Below are positions 49,373-57,701 of a stretch of 64,000 nt of DNA, in pieces. Position 1 is the stretch's first letter. Each line of letters starts with the position of its first letter. The DNA is from Cohnella sp. OV330 (lineage in GTDB: Bacteria > Bacillota > Bacilli > Paenibacillales > Paenibacillaceae). Both the position numbers and the translations under genes were made by a program. The notes under the pieces are model-generated. The model saw only the letters and a list, made by a program, of their open reading frames with translations. It made no database searches and was not told the origin of the DNA. The DNA lies in NCBI RefSeq assembly GCF_900112065.1, contig NZ_FOKE01000013.1:62001-126000 (forward strand). Direction: 5' to 3'.

Positions 49373-49843
49373 TTAAACCTTGATCTCCAGCAGCTCGTAC
49401 TGGATCATGCCTACGGGCGCCTCGACGCTGACCGCGTCGCCTACGGACTTGCCCATCAGCGCCTTGCCGAGCGGGCTCTCGTAAGAGATCTTGGAGGCTA
49501 GGACATCGGCTTCCGCGGGCCCAACGATCCGGTATTCGATAATCTCGTCGAACTCCTTGTCCTTGAGCACGACGGTCGAGCCGATGGATACAGAATCCGC
49601 CCCCGCGCTCTTGACGACGCGCGCCTTCTTCAGCATGCGGTCGATCGTCAGGATCCGCGTCTCCATGAAGGCTTGCTCTTCCTTGGCGGAGTGGTACTCG
49701 CTGTTTTCTTTCAAGTCGCCGTAGCTGATCGCCGTCTTGATCCGGGACGCCAGCTCCCTGCGCTTCACCGTCTTCAGTTCCTCCAGCTCCTGCTCCAGCT
49801 GCGCTAATCCTTCCGCGGTCAAGATGACTTCATCGGATACCAT
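49373..49843 (-). CDS. greA: Transcription elongation factor GreA
   Basis: 156 residues, the normal GreA length. N-terminal coiled coil (VILTAEGLAQLEQELEELKT, RIKTAISYGDLKENSEYHSA) whose acidic tip enters the polymerase channel, and a C-terminal FKBP-like globular domain (VGPAEADVLASKISYESPLG, GKSVGDAVSVEAP). It rescues backtracked RNA polymerase. GGGGGC upstream of the ATG at 49843. Confidence 0.96.
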   Translation of the reverse strand: MVSDEVILTAEGLAQLEQELEELKTVKRRELASRIKTAISYGDLKENSEYHSAKEEQAFMETRILTIDRMLKKARVVKSAGADSVSIGSTVVLKDKEFDEIIEYRIVGPAEADVLASKISYESPLGKALMGKSVGDAVSVEAPVGMIQYELLEIKV

Positions 49844-49988
49844 CGGTCTGCCCCCATTAATCGTAAATTTTATTTGCTTAGCGTTGCCCTGATCGTCAAA
49901 AGCGGTCGGTTTTGTATGCGCGGTTACAGAAATGACCGGCCCGCATCGCCGATAATGGAAAGCGAAACCGTTCAAAGGAGAACCCTCT

Positions 49989-50135
49989 ATGTACCGAACC
50001 CTCAAAAAAATGCTGCTCATCGGCCTCTTCGGCGCACTCGCGCTCGCCGGCACGTGGCACCTCGTCAACGAATCCTTCTGGGACAGCCCTGCCGTACGGC
50101 AGGTGTCTTCCTCCACGCTCAAAGGGAACCCCTAA
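49989..50135 (+). CDS. Small membrane protein, 48 residues
   Basis: MYRTLKKMLLIGLFGALALA starts a single membrane span or uncleaved signal, followed by a short outside tail (WHLVNESFWDSPAVRQVSSS). AAAGGAG stands nine bases before the ATG. Nothing similar is recognised. It is divergent from greA. Confidence 0.55.
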   Translation: MYRTLKKMLLIGLFGALALAGTWHLVNESFWDSPAVRQVSSSTLKGNP

Positions 50136-50211
50136 GTCGTTCGAACAACTCATTATAGCATAGCCTAATCTTTGTTTCCGCCGCTCAAGCGGACGCCGTC
50201 GCATCCGACCG

Positions 50212-50255
50212 TTGACAAACGGACCGATGTGATTTATTTTTGTTGTACATACAAA
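50212..50255 (+). promoter_or_regulatory. SigmaA promoter with MarR-type operator
   Basis: TTGACA (50212-50217), 17 bases, then TATTTT. TTTGTTGTACATACAAA (50239-50255) is an imperfect palindrome just past the -10, well placed for self-repression by the following MarR gene. Confidence 0.68.
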
Positions 50256-50273
50256 TGAATGGTGGGATACACG

Positions 50274-50738
50274 ATGACGAACGCTTTGCCCGACGAAGGC
50301 TTTTTGCAGAGCTGCCTTTTCTTCACGGCGAACCGGCTCGGCCGCGCCATCACGCGGATCGCCGAGGAGGAGTTCGCGCCGACCGGCTTGACGCCCATGT
50401 ACGGCTACGCCATCCGGATCGTCAACGGCAGGCCGGGCGTCACGCAGAAGGAGCTGGCGGAAAAGCTGAGCATCGCGCCGTCCACCCTGACGCGGTTCAT
50501 CGACAAGCTCGAGACCAAGCAGCTCGTCCGCCGCAGCGTGCAGGGCAAGACGGTGCTGCTCTATCCGACGCCCAAAGGCGAGGCGCTGGAAGGCGAGATC
50601 CGGCTGGCTTCGAAGCGATTGAAGGCCAGATACAAGGAAATTCTGGGCGATGCGGCCGCCGATGCGCTGTCCGACGGCATCTTGACGGCCGGCACCCGGC
50701 TGGAGAAGGGGGTTGCCGCCGATGAACGCGACGCCTGA
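50274..50738 (+). CDS. MarR-family transcriptional regulator
   Basis: 154 residues: SCLFFTANRLGRAITRIAEE, PTGLTPMYGYAIRIVNGRPG, recognition region LAEKLSIAPSTLTRFIDKLE, wing KQLVRRSVQGKTVLLYPTPK. Start at 50274 because GGTGGGA precedes it at suitable distance; an ATG five codons upstream lacks a ribosome site. It overlaps the MFS gene by 17 bases, so the pair is one operon and the MFS transporter its likely target. Confidence 0.92.
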   Translation: MTNALPDEGFLQSCLFFTANRLGRAITRIAEEEFAPTGLTPMYGYAIRIVNGRPGVTQKELAEKLSIAPSTLTRFIDKLETKQLVRRSVQGKTVLLYPTPKGEALEGEIRLASKRLKARYKEILGDAAADALSDGILTAGTRLEKGVAADERDA

Positions 50739-52050
50739 CAAGAAGGATGCGGCTGTAGCGGAAGAAGGTATGGCGAGCGGCGCAGCATCCGCGCGTCTCC
50801 GGAGATTCCACTACGGCTGGATCGTGCTCGCCCTCACCTTCGCCACGTTGATCGTGTCCGCCGGCGTGCGCTCGATGCCCAGTATCTTCATGCTGCCTTT
50901 CGAGCAAGAGTACGGCTGGAGCCGCAGCGGCATCTCGAGCGTCATCTCCGTCGGCATCCTGCTGTACGGCCTGATGGGCCCGTTCTCCGCGGCGCTGCTC
51001 CTGCGCTTCGGCATCCGCCGCATGACCGCGCTCTCGCTGGCCGTGCTCGCAGCCGGCCTGCTGGCCACGCCGTACATGACGGCGCTGTGGCAGTTCGAGC
51101 TGCTGTGGGGCGTCGTGTCGGGACTCGCCACCGGCATGATGGCCAACGTGCTCGGCGTCACGGTCGCAGGCCAATGGTTCGCGGAGCGCCGCGGCCTCGT
51201 CGTCGGCATCCTGACGGCCAGCGCGGCGACCGGCCAGCTGCTGTTCCTGCCGCTGCTCGCCCGCATCACGGAGGAAGCCGGCTGGCGGAATGCCGTCTAT
51301 GCCGCCGTCGGCGCGACGCTCGTCGTGCTCGCCGCCGTCGCGGTCTGGATGCGCAATCACCCCTACGACGTAGGCGCCGCGCCGTACGGCGAGACGCGGA
51401 TCGCGAAGCCCGCGCCGTTTCGCGGCAACCTGTTCCTCGCGCCGCTCGCGGCGCTGCGGGAAGGCGCGCGCACGAAGACGTTCTGGCTGCTCAGCGGCAC
51501 GTTTTTCTTTTGCGGCTTCTCGACGAACGGCCTGATCGGCGCCCATCTGATCCCCGCCTGCGGCGACTTCGGCATCCCCGAAGTGACGGCGGCGAGCATG
51601 CTCGCCCTGATGGGCCTGTTCGACCTCGTCGGCACGACGCTCTCCGGCTGGCTCTCCGACCGCTTCGACAGCCGCAAGCTGTTGTTCTGGTATTACGGCC
51701 TGCGCGGCTTGTCCTTGCTCTTCCTGCCCTACGCCCTGGGCGCGGGTCAGCCGCAGCTCACGCTGTTCACCGTGTTCTACGGGCTCGACTGGATCGCGAC
51801 GGTCCCGCCGACCGTCAAGCTCTCGCAGGACGCCTTCGGCAAGGAGCGGGCAGGCATGATCTTCGGGTGGGTCGTCGTCACCCACCAGCTCGGCGCCTCC
51901 GTCGCCGCCTATGCGGCCGGCACCGTCCGTGAGTGGCTCGGCAGCTACCAGGTGCCGTTTTTCGCGGCGGGCTTCGTCTGCCTGATCGCGGCGCTGATGG
52001 CGCTTCGCATCGCGAAGCAGCGCGCGGCGGTGCGCGGGGCGGCGGCCTGA
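50722..52050 (+). CDS. MFS transporter (oxalate/formate antiporter or monocarboxylate-like)
   Basis: 442 residues with twelve predicted membrane helices. An N-terminal FHYGWIVLALTFATLIVSAG and EYGWSRSGISSVISVGILLY mark the MCT/OxlT-like branch of the major facilitator superfamily, and GWLSDRFDSRKLLFWYYGLR follows in the second half. The substrate is probably an organic acid, though export of a drug-like compound is possible given the MarR partner. ATG at 50722 after AAGGGGGT. Confidence 0.92.
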   Translation: MNATPDKKDAAVAEEGMASGAASARLRRFHYGWIVLALTFATLIVSAGVRSMPSIFMLPFEQEYGWSRSGISSVISVGILLYGLMGPFSAALLLRFGIRRMTALSLAVLAAGLLATPYMTALWQFELLWGVVSGLATGMMANVLGVTVAGQWFAERRGLVVGILTASAATGQLLFLPLLARITEEAGWRNAVYAAVGATLVVLAAVAVWMRNHPYDVGAAPYGETRIAKPAPFRGNLFLAPLAALREGARTKTFWLLSGTFFFCGFSTNGLIGAHLIPACGDFGIPEVTAASMLALMGLFDLVGTTLSGWLSDRFDSRKLLFWYYGLRGLSLLFLPYALGAGQPQLTLFTVFYGLDWIATVPPTVKLSQDAFGKERAGMIFGWVVVTHQLGASVAAYAAGTVREWLGSYQVPFFAAGFVCLIAALMALRIAKQRAAVRGAAA

Positions 52051-52068
52051 CGAAGACCTGATACATGC

Positions 52069-52131
52069 AAAAAGGCCTTTGCGGTTCGCACGCCGGATTT
52101 TCCGGAAACTGCGAGCCGCAAAGGCCTTTTC
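52069..52131. terminator. Strong bidirectional terminator after MFS gene
   Basis: A 15-bp outer stem (AAAAGGCCTTTGCGG / CCGCAAAGGCCTTTT) with further pairing of TTCGCA/TGCGAG inside, and A/T tracts on both ends. Confidence 0.85.
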
Positions 52132-52153
52132 CACTACGCCGTGACGCGCGTGG

Positions 52154-52345
52154 AATACCTGCAGATATGCATCCATTTATCGGGCTGCGCCCGTGGCTGT
52201 ACCAATACCTGCATATGTGCAGGTATTCCTGAGGCGAGCCGGCTTTTGAAGACAATCCTGTTCAAAAAGCTGCATATTTGCATCTATATCGGGTAATTCG
52301 CCGTATCGCTCGGAATTTACCTGCAGATATGCAGCTATTCGCGCG
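52154..52345. repeat. Four-box palindrome array between convergent genes
   Basis: Boxes of the ACCTGCA-N4-TGCA family with CTGCA at 52159, 52209, 52270 and 52321; spacings 50, 61 and 51. The second box, AATACCTGCATATGTGCAGGTATT, is the most complete palindrome. It occupies the space between the MFS terminator and the convergent GH105 gene; no coding sequence. Confidence 0.85.
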
Positions 52346-52417
52346 ATCCGGGCTTGACGCTAATCCTTCCGGATGCGTCTCCGAGCGCCCTGCCACCCCG
52401 ATGCGTCTCCGAGCTCC

Positions 52418-53446
52418 TTACCACTCCTGCCGCGCCAGCAGCGACGACAGAAACACGAGCGCGAGCCCCTGGCCCCAGCCCTGGATGCGCTTCTCCGACG
52501 TGTCCTTGTAGCCCTGGACGTCGCGCATGACGGCGGTGCCGGCCGACACGCCCGAGACCATGCCGTCCTCGGTGATGCGGTCCAGGATGCCGCGCACCGA
52601 ACGGTTCGCGTACTTGTTGTACAAGCGTCCGCGCGACAGCAGCGCCGCGGCGATGCCGGCCGAGCCCGACGTCTCGAAGTACGACGACGGATCGTCCAGC
52701 ACGGTGTGCCACAGTCCCGTCTCCTCGTCCTGCAGCCGCACGAGCGCGCTCAGCTGGTCGCGCAGCGAGCCCTCGATGATCATGAACGACGCATGGTGCA
52801 CGTCGACGAGCTCGAGCGCGCGCGCCATCGTCAGCGCCGCCCACGCATTTCCCCGCGCCCAGAAGACGCCGGACATATGATTGCCGCCGATGTTGTCCCA
52901 GCCGTGGTAGTACAGGTTCGTCTTCGGATCCTGCAGGCAGTTCTCGTGGCCGTGGTACTGGCGAATGCCGTCCATGATGTAGTCCTGCCGCCCGAGCAGA
53001 TGGCCGACCCGCAGCAGGAAGTAGCCCGCCATGAACATTGTGTCCACCCATGCCTGCTCCGGAAAGTCGTAGGTGTGCGAGTTGACGGTATGCTGGAAGA
53101 TGCCGTCCCCGAAGCGCACCGCTTCGTGCGTCAGGAACTCCGCCATCTCCGTCGCCTTGTCCAGGTATAGCTGCTCGCCCGTCGCCTTGTGCAGCGTCAG
53201 CAGCGAGTGCCCCACCGAGACCGCGTTGACCGTCAGCTTCGGAATGCCGTCCTCCAGCTGTTCGTCGACCCACGCCTTTAACTTTTCCAGATACGCCTTG
53301 TTCCCTGTCGCCTCGTAAGCTTCGCATACGCCATAGAAGGCGACGCCCGCCGGCCAGTCCCAGTTGAAGTCCATGCGGAACGTGCGGTCGACCACGCTAC
53401 CGATGGCCGCGCGTACTTCCGCCTCGTCGAATTGCAATGCTGGCAT
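52418..53446 (-). CDS. Unsaturated rhamnogalacturonyl hydrolase, GH105 (YesR/YteR-like)
   Basis: 342 residues of the alpha6/alpha6 GH105 barrel: NWDWPAGVAFYGVCEAYEAT, QHTVNSHTYDFPEQAWVDTM, YYHGWDNIGGNHMSGVFWAR, RGNAW, then DPSSYFETSGSAGIA and a final GWGQGLALVFLS. It removes the unsaturated galacturonyl residue left by pectin lyases on rhamnogalacturonan fragments, in the cytoplasm. Start at 53446 with AAGGGGGA upstream; an ATG nine codons earlier overlaps the permease stop (TAATG) but lacks a ribosome site. Last gene of the yes-like operon. Confidence 0.92.
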   Translation of the reverse strand: MPALQFDEAEVRAAIGSVVDRTFRMDFNWDWPAGVAFYGVCEAYEATGNKAYLEKLKAWVDEQLEDGIPKLTVNAVSVGHSLLTLHKATGEQLYLDKATEMAEFLTHEAVRFGDGIFQHTVNSHTYDFPEQAWVDTMFMAGYFLLRVGHLLGRQDYIMDGIRQYHGHENCLQDPKTNLYYHGWDNIGGNHMSGVFWARGNAWAALTMARALELVDVHHASFMIIEGSLRDQLSALVRLQDEETGLWHTVLDDPSSYFETSGSAGIAAALLSRGRLYNKYANRSVRGILDRITEDGMVSGVSAGTAVMRDVQGYKDTSEKRIQGWGQGLALVFLSSLLARQEW

Positions 53447-53472
53447 GTCTACGTCCCCCTTTGCGCCGATCA

Positions 53473-54369
53473 TTATTTGAGACCGCTGGTGCTGATGCCT
53501 TCCACGATATAGCGTTGGAAGACGAAGAAGATGACGAAGATCGGGACGAGCGACAGCGTGGCCATCGCGAACATGCCGCCCCAGTTGTTGACCGAATCGC
53601 CGTCGAGGAACATCTTGAGCGCCAGCGACACCGGATACAGCTTCGGATTATTTAGGTACAGCAGCGGGTTGATGAAGTCGTCCCATCTCCAGTAGAAGGA
53701 GAAAATCGCGGCGGTGACGATCGATGGCACGATGAGCGGCAGGACGATGCGGAAAAAGATGCCGTATTTGCTGCAGCCGTCCATCTTGGCCGCCTCGTCG
53801 AGACCGTGCGGGATGGTGCGGATGAACTGCATGATCAGAAAGACGAAGAACGGTACGGCGAAAAACTGCGGCACGATAACCGGCTTGAACGACGACAGCC
53901 AGCCGATCTTGGAGAACATGACGTACTGCGGAATCATCGTGACGTCGTGCGGGAGCATCATCGTCATCATCATGCAGGCGAACCAGAAGCCTTTGCCCGC
54001 GAACGGGATGCGCGCGAAGCCATAGGCGACGACCGCCGAGGACGCGACCGCGCCGATCGTCGAGATGACCACGATGATAAGCGAGTTTTTAAAGAACGTC
54101 GTGAACGTATTGCCCGCGAAGCCGGCCCAGCCGCTGCTGTAGTTTTCCCATGCGATCCGGCTCGGGATCAGGTTGTACGCCTGCGAGAAAATCTCGCCGT
54201 TAGGCTTCAGGGAACTGGAGATCATCCACAGAATCGGGTAGATCATGACGAGCGCCAGGAGACCGACGACGAGGTGGAACAGAATCGGTTTCCATCTCTT
54301 TCTCGGATTCGCCTTCAGCCTCGTTTGCGCGGGACTGGTCGTCAGCATCGCTTTTGCCGGGATCGCCAT
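53473..54369 (-). CDS. Carbohydrate ABC transporter permease, MalG type (YesQ-like)
   Basis: 298 residues, six membrane segments, EAA loop GLDEAAKMDGCSKYGIFFRI, and N-terminal WKPILFHLVVGLLALVMIYP. Second permease of the rhamnogalacturonan-type importer; starts one base after the first permease ends. Confidence 0.93.
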   Translation of the reverse strand: MAIPAKAMLTTSPAQTRLKANPRKRWKPILFHLVVGLLALVMIYPILWMISSSLKPNGEIFSQAYNLIPSRIAWENYSSGWAGFAGNTFTTFFKNSLIIVVISTIGAVASSAVVAYGFARIPFAGKGFWFACMMMTMMLPHDVTMIPQYVMFSKIGWLSSFKPVIVPQFFAVPFFVFLIMQFIRTIPHGLDEAAKMDGCSKYGIFFRIVLPLIVPSIVTAAIFSFYWRWDDFINPLLYLNNPKLYPVSLALKMFLDGDSVNNWGGMFAMATLSLVPIFVIFFVFQRYIVEGISTSGLK

Positions 54370-54370
54370 C

Positions 54371-55282
54371 TTAGCTCTCTCCCTTCGACTCGTAGTGGAC
54401 CCAGTACTTGGACGTCTGGAACAGGATCAGCGCGATGACGCCGACCGTCAGCAGCATGACCCAGGCCATAGCGGAGGCGTAACCCATTTGGGTAAATTGG
54501 AAAGCGCGTTTGTAAAGGTACAGCGAGTAGAGCAAGGTACTGTCGAGCGGGCCGCCTTCGCCGCGGGAGATGACGTAGGCCGGCGTGAAGGTCATGAACG
54601 CGGAGATCGTCTGCATGATCAGGTTGAACAGGATGATCGGGCTCAGCATCGGCAGCGTGATCTTGAAGAAGCGGCGCACGGCGCCGGCGCCGTCCACGTT
54701 CGCCGCCTCGTGCAGCGAAGCCGGGATGCTCTTGAGGCCGGCCAAGAAGATGAGCATCGAGGAGCCGAACTGCCAGACCGACAGAGCGATCAGCGTCCAG
54801 ATCGCGGTGCCCGGCGAGCCGATCCAGGAGGTGGTCACGTTGGCGCCGAACAGGTTCAGGAACGAGTTGAGCAGCCCTTTGTCGCCGAACACTTGCGTCC
54901 ACATGATCGATACGGCGACGCTGCCGCCGATCAGCGAGGGCAAATAATAAGCGGAGCGGTACAGGCCGATGCCGCCGATCGCCTTGTTCAGCAGCATCGC
55001 CACCGCCAGCGCGAACGCCAGCCGCAGCGGCACGCTCGCGACTACGTACGTGAACGTGACACGCACCGATTTCCAGTATTGGTCGTCGCCGGTGAACATC
55101 GTCTTATAGTTGTCGAACCCGACCCAGTTCGGCGCCTCGAACAGGTTGTAGTCGGTGAACGAATAATACAGCGATGCGAGCATCGGGAACATCGTGAAGA
55201 TCAGGAAGCCGATTATAAACGGGGCGGTGAACAAATATCCGACCAAATGGTTGTTTTCCCGGAACTTTGTCATCTCGATCAC
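54371..55282 (-). CDS. Carbohydrate ABC transporter permease, MalF type (YesP-like)
   Basis: 303 residues, six membrane segments; FRENNHLVGYLFTAPFIIGF at the start and EAA loop LHEAANVDGAGAVRRFFKIT. A TATAAT on the minus strand at 55330-55335 suggests this gene has its own promoter, separate from the binding-protein gene 430 bases upstream. Confidence 0.93.
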   Translation of the reverse strand: MIEMTKFRENNHLVGYLFTAPFIIGFLIFTMFPMLASLYYSFTDYNLFEAPNWVGFDNYKTMFTGDDQYWKSVRVTFTYVVASVPLRLAFALAVAMLLNKAIGGIGLYRSAYYLPSLIGGSVAVSIMWTQVFGDKGLLNSFLNLFGANVTTSWIGSPGTAIWTLIALSVWQFGSSMLIFLAGLKSIPASLHEAANVDGAGAVRRFFKITLPMLSPIILFNLIMQTISAFMTFTPAYVISRGEGGPLDSTLLYSLYLYKRAFQFTQMGYASAMAWVMLLTVGVIALILFQTSKYWVHYESKGES

Positions 55283-55382
55283 TCCAATCTAGGTCGCGTA
55301 CGCGAATGTAAGCGTATACCTCATACTCTAATTATAAATTTCGGGGCCAAAACCAGAAGGCAAAAAACCGTTCTCTTTGTTC

Positions 55383-55421
55383 AAAAAACAGGCCTTCGGC
55401 AGGGGGAGACCTGTTTTTTGG
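55383..55421. terminator. Hairpin with A/T tracts upstream of yesP-like gene
   Basis: AAAAAACAGG / CCTGTTTTTT flanks a 17-base loop. It lies between the 51-bp repeats and the permease promoter and may separate the binding-protein transcript from the permease transcript. Confidence 0.7.
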
Positions 55422-55482
55422 AAGCTGCATGGGACGTGAAAGCAGACGAGCATGCGAGGTAGGGGTATCCGAATCCGCAACC

Positions 55483-55610
55483 GTTGATCTACATGCATAC
55501 TTGAAGGACTGAAGGTCGGTTAGTTCGCAAACTGTTGATCTACGTTCACACTTCGGTTGCCGGAGGTCGGTTAGTCCGCAAACTGTTGATCTACGTTCAC
55601 ACTTGGGCGA
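55483..55610. repeat. Three 51-bp tandem repeats
   Basis: GTTGATCTAC cores at 55483, 55534 and 55585, exactly 51 bp apart; the second and third units are nearly identical, including GTTCACACTT and GGTCGGTTAGT. Located between the binding-protein and permease genes. No coding sequence in 55283-55712. Confidence 0.9.
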
Positions 55611-55637
55611 TCGGGCTTCTGAACGCATTCGCGCCGC

Positions 55638-55673
55638 AAAAAAAGCCGCCCCCGCACGATTGCTCGCGGCGGG
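55638..55673 (-). terminator. Terminator of the binding-protein gene
   Basis: On the minus strand GCCGC and GCGGC arms around a loop, followed by seven T, about 40 bases after the stop. Confidence 0.6.
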
Positions 55674-55712
55674 ACCGGCTCCGTACCCGTCCGATGACCG
55701 GACGGCTTGACG

Positions 55713-57059
55713 TTATTTATTTTTCGCCAGGATGGCATTGGCCTTCTCGCGGAATTCCGCGGCGCCCTTTTCGACCGTAATTTGCTTATACAAAATCTTC
55801 TCGACCTCGGCCTTGAGGAGCGCGTCGACTTCGACGGCGCCGACCGGGTTCGGCGGGTTCATCTCGCTGCTGTTCTTCTCCGCCCAAGCGACGTAGTCGA
55901 ATACTTTGGTCTGCTCCGGCGTCAGGTTCGGACGGATCGCTTCCTGCACCTTGGACGACACCGGCACGCCGCGCTCGCCGAGGATGACCTTGTTCGCTTC
56001 GACGTCGTTGATGAAATAGTTGATGAAGTCGATGGCCGCGTCCTTCACCTTGGACGAGTTGGCTACCGTGAAGTACATGCTAGGCTTCAGGAAGAGCGCC
56101 TTGTTCGTATCCCAGCCCGGGACCGGCAGCAGATCGAGATCGCGCTTCGCGGCGGCGGAGATGCCGATGAACTGGTTGGACCACTGGTTCGACGACAGCG
56201 CCGTGCCGAGCGCCACGAGATCTTCTTCGGGCGTTCCCTTGCTTTGCGACAGCTTGTCGAGCGACAGCGTGTAGCCTTTGTCGTACCATTCCTGATACTT
56301 GTTGTAGTAGTCGATGAAGTATTTGTCGTCGTCGTAGCCGAGCTTCGTGCCGTCCTTCGCGTAGAGCAGCTGGCCCTGGCCGCGCAGGTAGAACGGGAAG
56401 AAGACGTCGTGGCGCAGATCCGAGAACAGCAGCTTGCCTTGTGCCTTGGCCTTGTCGCCAAGCGCGGCGAACTCATCCCACGTCCAGCCCTTGTCGGCCG
56501 CCGGCTCTTCGATGCCGAGCGACTTCAGCATTGCCGGGTCGACCATCATCGTGAGCGCGTTGGAGCCCGCGTTCATCGCGTACAGCTTGCCGTCGATCTT
56601 GCCGCCGGCGAGCGTCGTCTCGGCTACCGAGCTCACGTCGAGCTTGCCGCTCTCGGTGTACGGCGTCAGATCGGCCAGCTGGTTGCGGCCCGCGTACTGG
56701 TTAAGGTAGGAGATATCCATCTGGATGACGTCGGGCAGCTGGTTGGCGGCCGCTTGCGGGGCGAGCTTCTTCCAGTAATCGTCGAACGCCGCGTACTCCG
56801 GCTCGATCGTCACGTTCGGGTGCAGCTTTTCGTACATGTCGATGACCTTGAGCGTGTAGTCGTGGCGCGATTGTCCGCCCCACCAGGCTACGCGCACCGT
56901 GACCGGCTTGTCGTCGCTCTTCGCCGTCGCGCTCGCGCTGCTTCCTGCGCTGCCGGATGCGGCTGCGTTGCCCGCGTTGTTATCGTTGTTCCCGGAGCCG
57001 CAGGCGGCAAGGCCGATCATCAAGCTCGCGGCCACCAGCGTCGTCGTCAATTTTTTCAT
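55713..57059 (-). CDS. Sugar ABC transporter substrate-binding lipoprotein (YesO-like)
   Basis: 448 residues. Lipobox GLAAC (Cys20), an Asn/Ala/Ser tether, then a family 1 binding fold: VRVAWWGGQSRHDYTLKVID, YAAFDDYWKKLAPQAAANQL, PDVIQMDISYLNQYAGRNQL, GVPVSSKVQEAIRPNLTPEQ. The gene order with permeases and GH105 matches the B. subtilis yesOPQR rhamnogalacturonan import set. Upstream lie a direct repeat suited to the YesN-type regulator and a cre-like site, predicting sugar induction and glucose repression. Confidence 0.93.
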   Translation of the reverse strand: MKKLTTTLVAASLMIGLAACGSGNNDNNAGNAAASGSAGSSASATAKSDDKPVTVRVAWWGGQSRHDYTLKVIDMYEKLHPNVTIEPEYAAFDDYWKKLAPQAAANQLPDVIQMDISYLNQYAGRNQLADLTPYTESGKLDVSSVAETTLAGGKIDGKLYAMNAGSNALTMMVDPAMLKSLGIEEPAADKGWTWDEFAALGDKAKAQGKLLFSDLRHDVFFPFYLRGQGQLLYAKDGTKLGYDDDKYFIDYYNKYQEWYDKGYTLSLDKLSQSKGTPEEDLVALGTALSSNQWSNQFIGISAAAKRDLDLLPVPGWDTNKALFLKPSMYFTVANSSKVKDAAIDFINYFINDVEANKVILGERGVPVSSKVQEAIRPNLTPEQTKVFDYVAWAEKNSSEMNPPNPVGAVEVDALLKAEVEKILYKQITVEKGAAEFREKANAILAKNK

Positions 57060-57148
57060 ATTTCGTTCCTCCCCCAGGATCGATGGATTCCGTAATTGAT
57101 AGTGCTTACATTTACTATTATTGCGTTTATGCGGGAGGATTTTAACTC

Positions 57149-57180
57149 AAAAAACAGAGGTGTTTGTATAAAAAACAGAG
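57149..57180 (-). promoter_or_regulatory. Direct repeat, candidate YesN/AraC-type activator site
   Basis: AAAAAACAGAG at 57149-57159 and again at 57170-57180, period 21 bp, two helical turns. It lies about 90-120 bases before the binding-protein start, where an AraC-type response regulator would bind next to polymerase. Confidence 0.6.
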
Positions 57181-57184
57181 TTTC

Positions 57185-57198
57185 GGAAAGCGCTTTAA
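57185..57198. promoter_or_regulatory. cre-like catabolite control site
   Basis: GGAAAGCGCTTTAA matches 12 of 14 bases of the CcpA-type palindrome TGAAAGCGCTTTCA. It is just upstream of the AraC-type direct repeat. Confidence 0.5.
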
Positions 57199-57268
57199 CG
57201 GTGTGAATCTAGCAGGCTGGCGAAGCTGTATTTCACGCACAGTCCCTCCCGGCACGGGTGAGGGAAGC

Positions 57269-57456
57269 CTATCCTGCAATTGTGCACGATGAAGCGGCGG
57301 CGGAGCGATCGCGCGAAGCTATCCTGCAAATCTGCATCATCCAACTCCGAATTTCGCGAAATCGGGCGATTTGGGACTCCTATGATGCACAATTGCACGA
57401 TAGCAGGGCAATTCCAGAATTAAAGCGAACCTATCGTGTACTTTTGCGCGATAGCA
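57269..57456. repeat. Four-box palindrome array upstream of the binding-protein gene
   Basis: Boxes of the CTATC-TGCA-N4-TGCA-CGATAG family with CTGCA-equivalents at 57274, 57324, 57385 and 57436; spacings 50, 61 and 51. Same family and layout as the array at 34721-34994. Confidence 0.85.
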
Positions 57457-57508
57457 GTCCGTGTTCGGCTCGCGGCAAGCATGATGGGGCCCGAGAAAGA
57501 CATCATCT

Positions 57509-57640
57509 GGCTCGTTTAGGTCGTGGTCGGATCGAGCAAGTCATGATTAGGCTCGTTTAGATCGTGGTCGGATCGAGCAAGCCATGATTAGACTCGTTCA
57601 GGCCGTGGCGGCTCGGGCAAGCTATGATCGGCTCATTGCA
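57509..57640. repeat. 41-bp tandem repeats, about three copies
   Basis: GGCTCGTTTAG-GTGGTCGGATCGAGCAAG units begin at 57509, 57550 and 57591 (41 bp apart), with a degraded fourth near 57630. They lie 3' of the response-regulator gene. No gene in 57060-57701. Confidence 0.85.
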
Positions 57641-57701
57641 TGGCATGACTCGGGAAGCCGGTCCGGACATGGCCAATACGCACAGCCACACCGCCGACTC
57701 C

